A stretch of DNA of 64,000 nucleotides from Strigamia acuminata (Eukaryota > Arthropoda > Chilopoda > Geophilomorpha > Linotaeniidae), in NCBI GenBank assembly GCA_949358305.1, contig OX442316.1:2976001-3040000 (forward strand). Direction: 5' to 3'. Position 1 is the stretch's first letter, and each line of letters opens with the position of its first letter. Of this stretch, positions 11,601 through 22,638 are shown piece after piece. The notes beneath the pieces are model-generated. The model made no database searches, was not told the DNA's origin, and saw nothing but the letters and a program-made list of their open reading frames with translations. The position numbers and the translations under genes were made by a program.

Positions 11601-14220
11601 CAAAAATTTATGAAATTCTATAAAAATTCGTCAAAAACTGATGGAATGCAATAAGAATTAGATGAAATACAACAAATATTAGTAAAAAATTGATGAATTT
11701 CAACGGAAATAATTAGCAAAAAAAAAATTGATAAAATTCAATAAAAATTAAACCAAATTTATTAAATTTCTTCATCCAAGCTTATTCCACCACAAATAAA
11801 CCAGGAACGATTATTTCCAACACATTTTGAATCAACCAAACCAAAGCAACCTAAAAAAGAAGCAGTTAAAACCACAAAAGTTTAATTTGCGCACTTGCAG
11901 TCAGGAGCAGGACACCATCTGGCATCAGGCTCGGTCACCAATATCCTACGCAGCATAAAATCCTCATATTTCTCCATGAGCAGTTCATTCATGAGTATAA
12001 GTCTCAAATCATTCGGATGAAGAGGTTCGGTACATTCTGGACATGAAATATTTACTCTGAAAAATTAAATTGAACAAAAATTAATCATTAATTCGTGTTT
12101 TTCACCATTATTCCTAGTTAAAATACTGTTTTACACCATTATTTCTAGTAAAAATACTGTTTTACACCATTATTTCTAGTAAAAATACTGTTTTACACCA
12201 TTATTTTTAAGAAATTTAGTGTTTTGCAGCACTATTTTTAAGAAATTTAGTGTTTTACAGCACTTTTTTCCAGAAATTTAGTGTTTTACAGCATTATTTC
12301 TAGTAAAAGTACTGTTTAACATGTTTCAAACAATGATTTCTAGCAAAAAATAGTGTTGTCCACGTAAATAATTGAATGTACCTGCTTTCGGTGATTTCTA
12401 TTTTCAAATACTGTCTCAGACAATCATAGCACGAACGATGAGGACACGTTGAAATGACGGGAAAACAATTTAACGGTAACTCAGACAGACATAATGGACA
12501 TTCCAATAGTTCGCACGTTCCCACTTTGATTTGAGATTGGCTTGAAAGAGATGTGATTTCCAGATCCATCGACTGGTTCGAGGCTGCGGCACTCTGCAAA
12601 TTAGACAATTTTAGATTTAGACAAATTACAAAAAATGCTTTTGTTTTTGTTTTTGCTCGCGCTTTCGTTTCAATAACCCTACAGTCAGCTGTTACGTCGT
12701 GTGGGTGGCCCTTTTCTATACAGATTGGTGCATTCAGCTGCTGTTTTGTGTATTTGACGTGTCGCTTTTGTTTCGAGAAACTTCGTTTTAGGACGTTCAA
12801 TTGCACGAAGATTTATCGTTGTTTATTGTTTTTGTTATCAAAGAAAATTAGGTTATACACTTTTTTCACGATGAAATACCGGTACGAATGTTTACAAGTC
12901 CACTGTATTGTGTTTTTAAACTTTTCTTTGTGTTTTACACTTTTATTTATCTGTAAATTCGGGTTTTACACTTTTCTTTACGTAAAAACACATGTTTTAC
13001 ACCCGTATTTCTCCAGAAATTTATGTTTACAATTTTATTTTTGTATAAGTTTGTGTGTTACACTTTAATTTATCTGTAAATTCAAATTTTACACTTATAT
13101 CAATCTCAAAATTCGGGTTTTACACGTGTATTTCGACATGAACTGTGTTTTCGACGTGTATTTCTACATTAATGTTGTGTTTTGTACCTTTGTTTTCCCA
13201 GACCATGACATTTGTTCACAATATTTATCACTGTTTGCTCAAAGGTCAAGCCAACCAAGTGTCAATATCACGTTACCAATTAAAATAGACAATAACAAAA
13301 TAACTATTTTTATGGTCAGCTAAGCTATATTTACTCGAAACTAAGGTTGACAACCGATTCCAACCAAATAACACCGAACAACGCCAATTTTATCCTCATT
13401 GCTATCTACAATTTCTCTTTAAATCCATTTAAAACCTTGAAATCGACTTAAAATCAAAGAAAGCCGACATGAAAGCAAAGAAAATCGACTTAATAAGGAT
13501 AAAAATGGACTTTAAAACGATTAATTCAAATTAAAACGTTGAAAATCGACTTAAAAACGTTGAAATCGACTTGAAAACGTTGAAAATCGACTTAAAATGT
13601 TGAAAATCGACTTAAAAACGTTGAAAATCGACTTAAAAAGTTGAAAATCGACTTAAAAACGTTGAAAATCGACTAAAAAACGTTGAAAATCGACTTAAAA
13701 ACGTTGAAAATCGACTTAAAAAGTTGAAAATCGACTTAAAAACGTTGAAAATCGACTTAAAAACGTTGAAAATCGACTTAAAAACGTTGAAAATCGACTT
13801 AAAAACGTTGAAAATCGACTTAATAACGATAAAAATGGACTTTAAAACGATTAATTCAAATTAAAACGTTGAAAATCGACTTAAAAATGTTGAAAATCGA
13901 CTTAAAAACGTTGAAATCGACTTAAAAACGTTGAAAATCGGGTTAAAACGACAGAAACAGCTGAAATTCGTAAAATTCACACGAAAAATGGATTAGTCAA
14001 TTGTGTATTTATTTCTCACCTCGACTTGAGATGCCGCCGGTCCGGGCATTGCGGCCTCCCGTTTGCGATGCGCCGCCGACCTGGCCTGAATGTTGAGGAA
14101 CGGAGCGGCGTAAAACAAGCGGCGAAACGAAAGGCGCGACAAACTTCGTTTTTTCGGTCCCATGTTCGAACTTGACGGAATCGATGAGCAAATTGACGTG
14201 GAGTCCATTTTGGTTGACAT
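5615..14220 (-). CDS. RNF19: RNF19-type RBR E3 ubiquitin-protein ligase, 794 aa, 11 exons
   Basis: RING-between-RING ligase that takes ubiquitin from an E2 onto its own RING2 cysteine, then onto substrate; RNF19 proteins are membrane-anchored. Exons (minus): 14220-14020, 12593-12382, 12056-11895, 9989-9642, 9173-9011, 8942-8834, 8080-7922, 7862-7637, 6938-6780, 6718-6523, 6064-5615. All phases join. RING1 holds C99, C102, C117, H119, C122, C125, C143 and C146. The IBR region follows (CPAPDC, then [18 protein letters not shown]). RING2 runs about 266-297, with probable catalytic C281 in GSCNHMTC. Two hydrophobic segments lie at about 331-359 and 379-414. An acidic stretch ([10 protein letters not shown]) and a Ser-rich tail with RLEVQADV and [12 protein letters not shown] match the RNF19A/B family. 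An in-frame stop precedes the first ATG. The exon 10 donor (CAG/GTCAAT) is the weakest border. Vertebrate members are of similar length (about 730-840 aa). Confidence 0.93.
6945..7380 (+). repeat. GAATTTCATT-type short tandem repeat in RNF19 intron 8
   Basis: Degenerate runs of TTGAATTTCATT with variants (GGATTTCGTTG, TTTTATTCAATTT) at a period near 10-11 bp fill most of the intron between exons 8 and 9. It is one of several intron-specific AT-rich arrays in this gene. Confidence 0.8.
10130..10870 (+). repeat. 21-bp minisatellite arrays in RNF19 intron 3 (first orientation)
   Basis: Two adjoining arrays of a 21-bp unit. The first (about 10135-10340) has the core TTTCATCAAATTTGTGTTGA. The second (about 10545-10800) has the core TTTCATCAAATTTTCGCTGA, in about a dozen nearly uniform copies. 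A degenerate stretch joins them. Because 21 is a multiple of three, false open frames run through both strands. Confidence 0.9.
11300..11770 (-). repeat. inverted counterpart of the intron 3 array
   Basis: Degenerate units of AAATTGATGAAATTCAACAAAAATTC type are the reverse complement of the TTGAATTTCATCAATTTT pattern at 10130-10870. The same intron therefore holds the array in both orientations, separated by about 430 bp. Confidence 0.7.
12110..12330 (+). repeat. ~31-bp tandem repeat in RNF19 intron 2
   Basis: About six units of TACACCATTATTTCTAGTAA followed by AAATACTGTTT; later units change to TTAAGAAATTTAGTGTTTT. The array ends just before the exon 2 donor. Confidence 0.8.
13500..13950 (+). 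repeat. 21-bp minisatellite in RNF19 intron 1
   Basis: About 20 tandem units of 20-21 bp with core GTTGAAAATCGACTTAAAAA, ending near the exon 1 donor. Some units lose one base. A longer variant block (GATAAAAATGGACTTTAAAA) occurs at both ends, near 13498 and 13828, which suggests a higher-order duplication. Confidence 0.9.
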
Positions 14221-14559
14221 TTTCTATTCGTTTGTGTTCAAATTCGATGCGAATTTCGTCCTGAAATGGAAAGTTTGCGATTAATTTGCGATAATTAACT
14301 GCGAGATTGTAATGTGAGTGCTCGAATAATGAGCGGTCAATGAGGTTTGTTGGTGGAATTTTCCATGTTTTATTGGCTGTGAGGTTGATGTGAATGTTAT
14401 GGCATTCCGATGCTGGATTCGAATTGGTTTACTCATTTGCTGGAATGTGGAATGTACGCAGAGTGCACACAAGAATTGAGTGGAGTTTTTTTGGGGAAAA
14501 GTTACAATGTTTGGAACAAAAATTGGATATTCCGGAGTTATTTTTGATTAATAATTATA

Positions 14560-15260
14560 AAAAAATTACAATTTTTCCGAATAAAATTACAATTTATTTG
14601 AAAAAATTGTATTTTTCCGGATGAAATTACAATTTTGCTGAATAAAATTACAATTTTGTCGAATAAAATTACAATTTTTCCGGATGAATTTACAATTTTT
14701 CCGGATGAATTTACAATTTTTCCGAATGAAATTACAATTTTTCCAAATGTAATTGCAATTTTTCCGAATAAAATTACAATTTTTCCGAATGAAATTGCAA
14801 TTTTTCCGAATGTAATTGCAATTTTTCCGGATCAATTTACAATTTTTCCGAATAAAATTACAATTTTTCCAAATGCAATTGCTATTTTTCCGAATGAATT
14901 TACAATTTTTCCGAATAAAATTATAATTTTTCCTAATAAAATTATAATTTTTCCGAATAAAATGTATTTTTCCAAATGAATTAGAATTTTTCCGGACGAA
15001 ATTACAATTTTTCCAAATGAATTACAATTTTTCCGGACGAAATTACAATTTTTCCGGACGAAATAACAATTTTTCCGGACGAAATTACAATTTTTCCGGA
15101 CAAAATTACAATTTTTCCGGACGAAATTACAATTTTTCCGGACGAAATAACAATTTTTCCGGACGAAATTACAATTTTTCCGGACAAAATTACAATTTTT
15201 CCGGACGAAATTACAATTTTTCCGGATGAAATTACAATTTTACTGAAGACATTAGAAATT
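14560..15260 (+). repeat. 21-bp minisatellite, core ATTACAATTTTTCCGGACGA
   Basis: More than 30 tandem units of 21 bp. The left part is variable (CCGAATAAA, CCGGATGAA, CCAAATGTA endings). The right part, about 15035-15235, is nearly uniform with GGACGAA endings. Open frames run through it on both strands only because the period is a multiple of three. Confidence 0.9.
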
Positions 15261-16079
15261 TCTCCAAACACATTACACTTTTCCCGATTTTCCCAAAAAA
15301 AAATATTAGTTCCGAAAAAAAGATAATTTTCCCGAAATTATTTCAAAAAATTCCAAACATCACAACGAATTTCCATAAAAATTCCAAAACACAAAATTCC
15401 CCCAAACCAACAACCACAACATTCGAGCGCCAGGTGCAGCCTCGCCACCTGCGCCATTGTGCCCAACTGACACAAAACCCAAACTCCCAAAACTAAAAAA
15501 AAAAACCCAAACCCCCCAAAAAACCACCAAACCCACCACAACTAATCCCCCAACCCCCAAAATAACAAAAACATATTAAAAAACATTCAAAACAACACTA
15601 AAACGACATTAAAACGACATTTTCCAGCCACAATTCCAATAAAACGAACCAAAATCCCAATCCCATGTTAAACTCCATAAGAAAAAAATCAAAAATTCAA
15701 TTCTAATTAATTTCACCATCGCAAAACCTGATAACACCTTCAAACCTTCAACCTACGCCCGCCATCTTTTTTTTTAATACCTATTTCCTTGTGGGTCCCT
15801 GAAACTCCTTGCAAAATTAAAAAATGAAATAAAAACTTCATTGAGGAAATTGCGATTATTTCTTGCACAACATTTGAATGGAAAAACTCGAGGACAGAAT
15901 TTGAGCAAATTTTTGAATTTGTATTTTCGTCTTGTTTACGTTTCGTGTCGTTTTCCAGGTCAAAAACACGCGTTTATTTATATATTCCATCGGATATTGT
16001 TCTTGATTAATCAGAATTCTCTTGCCAAATGCAATTTAGGTCACGAGAAAACTCATCGCGGATCAAATAATTCGAATTT

Positions 16080-16860
16080 TCTTCAATTTCGAAGACCTAG
16101 TTTCGGTTTAAACGTCCAAAACGAGCGAAAAAATGTCGTTTTGAGCGCGTTTCAACACGAAATTAATTGAAATACGTCGAGATTTCATGTTATTTGTGAT
16201 TTACAGCATTTACTTCACAAAAAAAAATTTTTTTTTGGTGGATTTGAGAACCTAATTTCAGTTTAAACGCTTAAAACGACGTTTTTAGAAGTCGTTTTAA
16301 CCTCAAAACGCGTGAAAATACACCAAAACATGGTTTAAATTGTGATTTACACGTGTTTACATCATTTACGTCACAAATAACTTAATTTTTTTCAATTTGA
16401 ACGACCTATTTTCGGTTTAAAACACTCAAAACGGCGTTTTATTCGCGTTTTAACGTCCAGACTTCGCGAAAATACATCAAAACTTGTTGTAAATTGTGAT
16501 TTACACGTGATTGACATCATTTACATAACAAAAAACTTAAATTTTCTTAAATTCCGACGGCCTAGTTTCTTTTTAAACGCCTAAAACGCATCCAGAACGT
16601 CGTTTGAAATGCGTTTTCACCCTAAACTCATAAAATTACACCAAAACATGACATTATTTTACGTTTTACAGAATTTACAACATTTACACCATGAAATAAT
16701 TAAAATACGATTCAATTTCGAGGACCTACTTTCAATCTAAACACTCAAAACGACGTTTTATTCGCGTTTTAACGACAAAACACATCAAAAAAACCTCGTC
16801 ATTTACGATTTACACGTGATTTACACCATGTACACGTCAAAACCATCAAATTCCGTATTA
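16080..16860 (+). repeat. ~157-bp degenerate tandem repeat, about five units
   Basis: The motif GACCTA(G/T)TTTCGGTTTAAA recurs near 16095, 16249, 16406, 16560 and 16721, with spacings of about 154-161 bp. Each unit continues with AAAACG(A/G)CGTTTTA, a TACACCAAAACATG-like block and GTGATTTACACGTG(A/T)TT. Units are well diverged, so the array is old. Confidence 0.75.
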
Positions 16861-17840
16861 ATTTAAAACGACAACAAAAGAAAAGAACAAAATAAATAAA
16901 TGTTGTTTACATAACTCGAGTGTGACGCATAAGACGAGAATTTTCCCATTCCGAGAAGTTTGTAAACAACGGCGGATCCGTGTCGATCGTTTCCTTCATT
17001 GTGTTATTCGGGAGTTTTAAAGAGCCAAAGAAAACAGTCGCAGCTGCGTTTTGTAAAGGAAACCAATGGGGCTGCGGATGGGGGTCAAATATTTCTCGTT
17101 TTGAGCCCGTTTTCGGGGGTTTTCGGGGGTTTTCGGGGGTTTTGCGGACGATCGCTACTCACCAACGTTACATAGCGGTTGTGGACCGTTGGAATTTATC
17201 TAACTCGAAAATACATCTCTTCGTTTCAGCCGGCCGTCACTGGACTAACAAACAACTGGAAATCACCTCACCGCCACCATCCTTTTCTGGAAGCTGCCGG
17301 AAGTCTCGCAAAGTCCCGTTGTAGCGTCACGTGGTCTGAGAACGGCAGTGAATGGAGATTTTTTAAATTTTTTTTTTTTAATTTAAAGAAGGAATATTTT
17401 ATTTTATTTTATTTAATGTTTATTTTAAAAATTTAAGATGTTTATTTTTTTGGAGTTTAATAGTAACAAGAATTGTGCGGGATTAGATTCAATTCGAGTC
17501 CCGGATGTTTACAAAATGGCTGCTTTCAATGTGGTGAAGACAGAGAAATTTGAGATTTTAAACTAGATTTTTATAGTTTTATCTGTTGTCTGTATTTTTT
17601 TTCATTAATTAAAATTATTCTAGGTAAAATTAGTATTTTTATTTTATGATTGTTTTTTATTTGTTCACTCTATTTTCATTTTTACAATTATTTTTTAATA
17701 TTTCGGTTTAAATAGGGCGAAAATTCGCATTTTCCATTATCAAAATCATCAAAATCGACCGAAACATCATTTAAAATGTAACAATGATTAATTTTGTATT
17801 TTTTTAAATTGAGTAATACATATATTTCGTATTTTTTAGG

Positions 17841-18993
17841 TATGATATCACTTGTGAGGAACGTAACGAGGAATCAAATCCCTTTAAAAAATTCAGTATC
17901 GACTCAACAGAATTTTTAGACAGCGTCAGCGGGCGCAGTATCTGTGACAAATGCATGAAATCAAGGAAATATTATTGTTATACATGCCATATACCAGTCG
18001 TCACTGTCAGAGATAAGATACCGAAACTAAAAGTAACAAAAACGATAAAATTGCGATAAAAATTTGATAAAATAACGAAAAAAACAACAAATTCAGACAA
18101 AATTGAACAAAGAATCGCAAAATATTTGAAAAATTCGACAAAAAACCGAATTAAAATCAATTTCCGTTTGTTTTAGCTGCCGATAAAGATCGACATCATC
18201 AAATACCCGAAGGAAATCGACGGCAAAAGTACTGCAAGTCACGCCGCAGTGTTAGCACCTGACGATGTATCTATTTATACATTTCCCAACATCCCAGCCT
18301 TCACAGACAAAAACAAAGTATATAACGAGGTTCCACGAACCACTATCTTTAATACCTGACCATGAGTCAGCACTTCAGACACCAAATTAATTTTACTTAA
18401 TTTTTTAAAAAAGGTTTTAGTCGCTTTTCCGGGTAAAACAGCTATAACATTACCGGAAGTGTGCAAAAACGCGGTTCCGGTTGAAGCGAACGATGGAAAT
18501 GGATTTCCATTCGAGAGAATCATCGTGATTGACAGGTGGTTTGAGTTAATTGTCGAAAAAATTCGAAAAATCGATTAATTTTGGATTTATTTTGATTTTA
18601 GCACGTGGAATCAAGTGAGGAAAATCAATAATGACGAGAGATTGAAAGGTATTTCCGGTTTGTTTTGGGAAAATTTGATTTTTTTGATATTTTTGTTTTT
18701 TTTAAGGGGTTCAAAGGGTCGAGTTGGTGGCGAGGGAGTCGCTGTTTTGGAGGTACCAAAGGGGGAAGCCGAATTCGTATTTGAGCACGATCGAAACTGT
18801 TTATTATTTTCTGGTGGATTTGCATTCGTTGACGGCGGAAGAGGCGTACGATGGGCGATACGACAATTTGTTGTTTTTCTTTAGTTTTATGTATAATAAA
18901 ATACATCGGATGTATGATCACGACGCTTTGAAGGCTTATACGTTGAGGCCAAAGAATCAGCCGAAGAAAATTCGAAAGAAATTCAATTTTTGA
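17841..18993 (+). CDS. DTWD1: DTWD1-type tRNA-uridine aminocarboxypropyltransferase (start exon not resolved)
   Basis: DTW-domain enzyme; vertebrate DTWD1 transfers the aminocarboxypropyl group of S-adenosylmethionine to a D-loop uridine of tRNA (acp3U). Visible exons: 17840-18032, 18177-18317, 18414-18535, 18602-18648, 18707-18993, giving 262 in-frame codons before the TGA. The N-terminal part has a zinc-knuckle-like [16 protein letters not shown]. Then come [20 protein letters not shown] and HAAVLAP, the VAFPGK strand, the signature IDSTWNQ (split by an intron), then [17 protein letters not shown] and [12 protein letters not shown]. The tail is lysine-rich. Human DTWD1 is about 304 aa, so a short N-terminal exon is missing here. 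Exon 3 uses a poor acceptor (AAAAAAG). The exon at 17840 needs two bases from upstream; an ATG at 17516 does not fit its phase. Confidence 0.92.
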
Positions 18994-20026
18994 GATTTTA
19001 TTTATTTGTTTTTTAATAAAAATTGTAAAAAATTCAAATTTAAAAGAAAAATTTAAGAAAAATTCAAATTTAAAAGAAAAATTGAAGAAAAATTCAAATT
19101 TAAAAGAAAAATTGAAGAAAAATTCAAATTTAAAAGAAAAATTGAAGAAAAATTCAAATTATAAAGAAAAATTGAAGAAAAATTCAAATTTAAAAGAAAA
19201 ATTGAAGAAAAATTTAAATTTAAAAGAAAAATTGAAGAAAAATTGAAGAAAAATTCAAATTTTAAAGAAAAATTGAAGAAAAATTCAAATTTTAAAGAAA
19301 ATTGAAGAAAAATTCAAATTTTAAAGAAAATTGAAGAAAAATTTAAATTTAAAAGAAAAATTGAAGAAAAATTGAAGAAAAATTCAAATTTTAAAGAAAA
19401 ATTGAAGAAAAATTCAAATTTTAAAGAAAATTGAAGAAAAATTCAAATTTTAAAGAAAATTGAAGAAAAATTCAAATTTTAAAGAAAATTGAAGAAAAAT
19501 TCAAATTTTAAAGAAAATTGAAGAAAAATTGAAGAAAAATTCAAATTTTAAAGAAAATTGAAGAAAAATTCAAATTATAAAGAAAAATTGAAGAAAAATT
19601 CAAATTTAAAAGAAAAATTGAAGAAAAATTTAAATTTAAAAGAAAAATTGAAGAAAAATTGAAGAAAAATTCAAATTTTAAAGAAAAATTGAAGAAAAAT
19701 TCAAATTTTAAAGAAAATTGAAGAAAAATTCAAATTTTAAAGAAAATTGAAGAAAAATTCAAATTTTAAAGAAAATTGAAGAAAAATTGAAGAAAAAATC
19801 AAATTTTAAAGAAAATTGAAGAAAAATTGAAGAAAAATTCAAATTTTAAAGAAAATTGAAGAAAAATTGAAGATAAATTCAAATTTTAAAGAAAATTGAA
19901 GAAAATTGAAGAAAAAGTGAAGAAAAAGTGAAGAAAAATTCCAATTTAAAAGAAAATTTGTAACAAAATTCATATTTCGAACAAAATTTTTAAAAAAAAA
20001 CATCAATCCTAAAATGTTTAAAAACA
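18994..20026 (+). repeat. ~28-31-bp A-rich tandem repeat between convergent genes
   Basis: From about 19020 to 19930 the sequence is tandem AAATTCAAATTTTAAAGAA plus AATTGAAGAA, with insertions of extra AATTGAAGAA and AATTTAAA variants. A higher-order pattern of several units recurs (compare 19200-19400 with 19600-19800). It separates the 3' ends of the DTWD1-type and DCPS genes. A possible AATAAA signal for DTWD1 lies at 19014. Confidence 0.9.
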
Positions 20027-21916
20027 TTAATTTAATTTGTCTGCAAGTTTAAACTCATTGTACAGAGGCGAATCCTCATGAACTCGAAACGGCAGTACCG
20101 AATTCGCATAATAATTGGAATCTCTGCGCAGATTCTCCACAACCACACTCAACAAATGCGCTTTGTCGCAACCACTACCCGGCGCTTCGTACTGAACATG
20201 TGTAAAATGAACGTGCAAATGATAATACGAAGGTTGATAATGAAAATAAACACGAAGTTGGTTCGAATTAATCCCGTATTTTTCACGAATTATTTTCTAA
20301 AAGAATAAAAATAGAATATTTAAAACAAAATTCATTTTTCACGCTTTTTTCTATTACTTTTGTTGTTTTGTCGATGTTCTCGAGCAACGGAATGTGTTGT
20401 GTGGTCAGTTCCCTGATGGATAACACGCGTGGTTTAGCAATGGCGATCAAATACAAATTAGACGTTTGTTTTTCGTTCCATTTCATGTCCGGCAACAAAA
20501 CAAATCCGATTTCCGCGTCCAAATCTTCGTGGATTATCCGCTCGGTTTCGGATTTATGCTCGAAGATGTTGTCAATCCACTGAAAACAATCGATGATTCA
20601 TTTAATTCGATTAAAGTCGATAAGGTTTCGTTCCCGGGTACTTGGTACCGATTTCTAGGTCTACGCGTGACTTGTTTCATCATTTTAGATGTCTTTTTAT
20701 CAATTTGTCGTCATTTTAGAATTCTTTATATAAATTTTTCTTTATTTTAGACATCTTTTTACCTATTTTTTTTCATTTTAGATATCTTTTTACCCATTTT
20801 TCTTCATTTCAGACATCTTTTTATCGATTTGTCTTCATTTTAGACATCTTTTTATCGATTTTTATTCATTTCAGACGTGTTTTTATCGATTTTTCTTCAT
20901 TTTAGACATCTTTTTATCGATTTTTATTCATTTTAGGTAACAAGTTCATCAAAAGAGGTCTAAAATGACAGAAAATTAATCGCAAAACGTCTAAAATGAT
21001 GAAAAATCAATCGCAAAACATCTAAAATGATAGAAAATTAATCACAAAACGTCTAAAATGATGAAAAATCAATCGCAAAACATCTAAAATGATAGAAAAT
21101 TAATCACAAAACGTCTAAAATGATAAAAAAAAATCAATCGCAATCGCAAAACATCTAAAATGATGAAAAATCAATCGCAAAACATCTAAAATGATGAAAA
21201 ATCAATCGCAAAACATCTAAAATGATGAAAAATTAATCACTAAACGTCTAAATTGATAGAAAATCAAACAGCTAAACTCAATGAAAAACATCGAAAGAAC
21301 CGTATAGTTTGGTACCAAGAACCGGGAAAAATAAATCCCTAAATATTTTTTCCTCACTTTGAGCGATAATTGCTGTTTCTTAATAAAAGGAAGTGTAATT
21401 TCTCGATAATCTTCCGGCTTTTCTTCGATTAAATACACAGGATGAGACGAATATTTCTTTACGTGAAGTTCAGTCGCGGGGTGAATTACTGTCACTGAAA
21501 TATCTGAAATAAAAATAATTTCGAATTAATTTTTTAATATAAATTTATTAAAAGTTCTGGAATTCACTGTTGGTTTCGGGCGGTGGAGAGCAGATGTAAG
21601 TGCCATAGAGGTCGTTTTGCATCACCGGGTTGAGTGTGGAGTCTCGGGATAGGATTCGCGGCAAATGTTCCTTGTTAAATGGAGTTTTGTTCATTAAAAT
21701 TACGGCGTCGCTTTGCTTGGCGTCGAATGATCCGAACACGCATGCCATGTTGTTTCGTAAATCTTCATTTAAAATTCGTTTTATAGTGAAACCGTCGAAG
21801 GAGGTAAATGGAGAAACTTTTTTTTCATCATCGGTGTCTTTAGTTGCTTCGAATTTAGCTTTTTTGCAAGGAATTTCTTCGATTTCTTGAATTTCTTCCC
21901 GCTTTTTCGTCGCCAT
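20027..21916 (-). CDS. DCPS: scavenger mRNA-decapping enzyme DcpS (m7GpppX diphosphatase), 328 aa, 4 exons
   Basis: HIT-family pyrophosphatase that hydrolyses the cap left after 3'-5' mRNA decay, releasing m7GMP. Exons (minus): 21916-21568, 21503-21358, 20579-20358, 20296-20027; phases join without gaps. The N-terminal domain has a basic KKAKFEA patch, GFTIKRIL, and NDLYGTY. The linker reads VTVIHPATELHVKKY. The C-terminal domain has GFVLLPDMKW, NLYLIAIAKPR, and the catalytic histidine triad HLHVH at 265-269, with H267 the expected nucleophile. It ends with YEAPGSG and KAHLL. Length matches human DCPS (337 aa). The gene starts about 720 bp from the divergent taxilin gene and converges on the DTWD1-type gene. 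Confidence 0.95.
20628..21328. repeat. inverted tandem arrays filling DCPS intron 2
   Basis: Left arm (about 20680-20940): tandem units of ~40 bp with TTTTTATCGATTTTTCTTCA then TTTTAGACATC. Right arm (about 20950-21260): units of ATCTAAAATGATGAAAAATC then AATCGCAAAAC, which are the reverse complement of the left units. The outer ends also pair: TTCCCGGGTACTTGGTACC on the left against GGTACCAAGAACCGGGAA on the right. The whole structure could fold as one long hairpin. Confidence 0.8.
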
Positions 21917-21932
21917 TTTGGGGTTTCATAAT

Positions 21933-22315
21933 ATTCCAGTGTAGTCGTGAATTGTAACTTCGGGGTGAAGTTACAAAAGTGTACTTGAATTTGAAATATG
22001 TTTCCGAATGTTTGGAATTTTTAGCGACAAATAAAAATAACACAACAAATAAATGGGAATTTTCTTTCAAATGCAACTAATTATTCATGTTTTAAATATA
22101 TTCTTTTATCCTATTATTTATAAACAAAATTTATGTTCCAGTACAGTTGTGAATACAACCTCAAGTCACCTAAAAGTCTACTAGAATTTTTAGAATTTTT
22201 AAAATTTTTAGTGTAAAATAAAAATAAAACAACATACAAATGAGAATTTACTTACAAACAAAACAAATTACTAAATATTTCCTTCTTTTTTAACCTGTTA
22301 TTTAAAAACAAAATG
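21933..22315 (+). repeat. tandem duplication (~200 bp) in the DCPS-taxilin spacer
   Basis: Copy 1 (21933-22134) and copy 2 (22135-22315) share TTCCAGT, GT(C/T)GTGAAT, TTTTTAG, AAATAAAAATAA, ACAACA and TTATTTA(T/A)AAACAAAAT in order, with many substitutions. The 721-bp spacer between DCPS and taxilin start codons should hold both promoters, so the duplication may have copied promoter sequence. No TATA box or other core element was identified. Confidence 0.65.
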
Positions 22316-22638
22316 TCTGCCCAAAAATGGTATTCGGTAATAGACGGCGCCATTATCGACAATTATGGAGACTTCTTGCACGCAAACTTGCGTCTGCTTG
22401 TGCTAATTTCCCACTTTTCCCGACTATTTGCAACCCCACAAACTTTTAAACCAAAACCCGCTGTCCATCGGTGCAAAAACCCGCTTTTTTACACCCGAAA
22501 ACGTGAAAAATCGAGAGCGAATCTTGAAATAACTTTATTAGACGTCTGAAAATTCGGTGCTGGGTTCGTAGAAAGTTATTTTTGACTTTGAAATTTCGCC
22601 ATAACGAGAGCATTTTATTTCCGTAGAAACATCGAGGC

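Larger units (their letters stand above)
14221..17836. other. intergenic spacer between RNF19 and DTWD1 genes
   Basis: The flanking genes are divergent, so this spacer should hold both promoters. No gene is recognised. It contains a 21-bp minisatellite (14560-15260), an A/C-rich stretch (15400-15600), a ~157-bp tandem repeat (about 16080-16860) and a G-rich motif (17113-17143). The first exon of the DTWD1-type gene is expected in 16.9-17.8 kb but could not be fixed. Confidence 0.6.

Noticed and set aside
13500-13950. CRISPR-like look of regularly spaced short repeats
   Set aside because: Units are contiguous with no unique spacers and lie in an intron of an animal gene.
17516-17566. ATG at 17516 (MAAFNVVKTEKFE) as first exon of the DTWD1-type gene
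   Set aside because: Its available donors are in phase 0, but the exon at 17840 needs two preceding bases. The start is left open.
18414-18427. alternative acceptor TTTTAG ending at 18420 for DTWD1 exon 3
   Set aside because: It has a better consensus than AAAAAAG at 18413 but would break the frame of the conserved VAFPGK strand.
22313-22549. 78-codon plus-strand frame upstream of taxilin
   Set aside because: No family similarity, no link in frame to taxilin exon 1. It lies in the promoter or 5' UTR region and may be chance.
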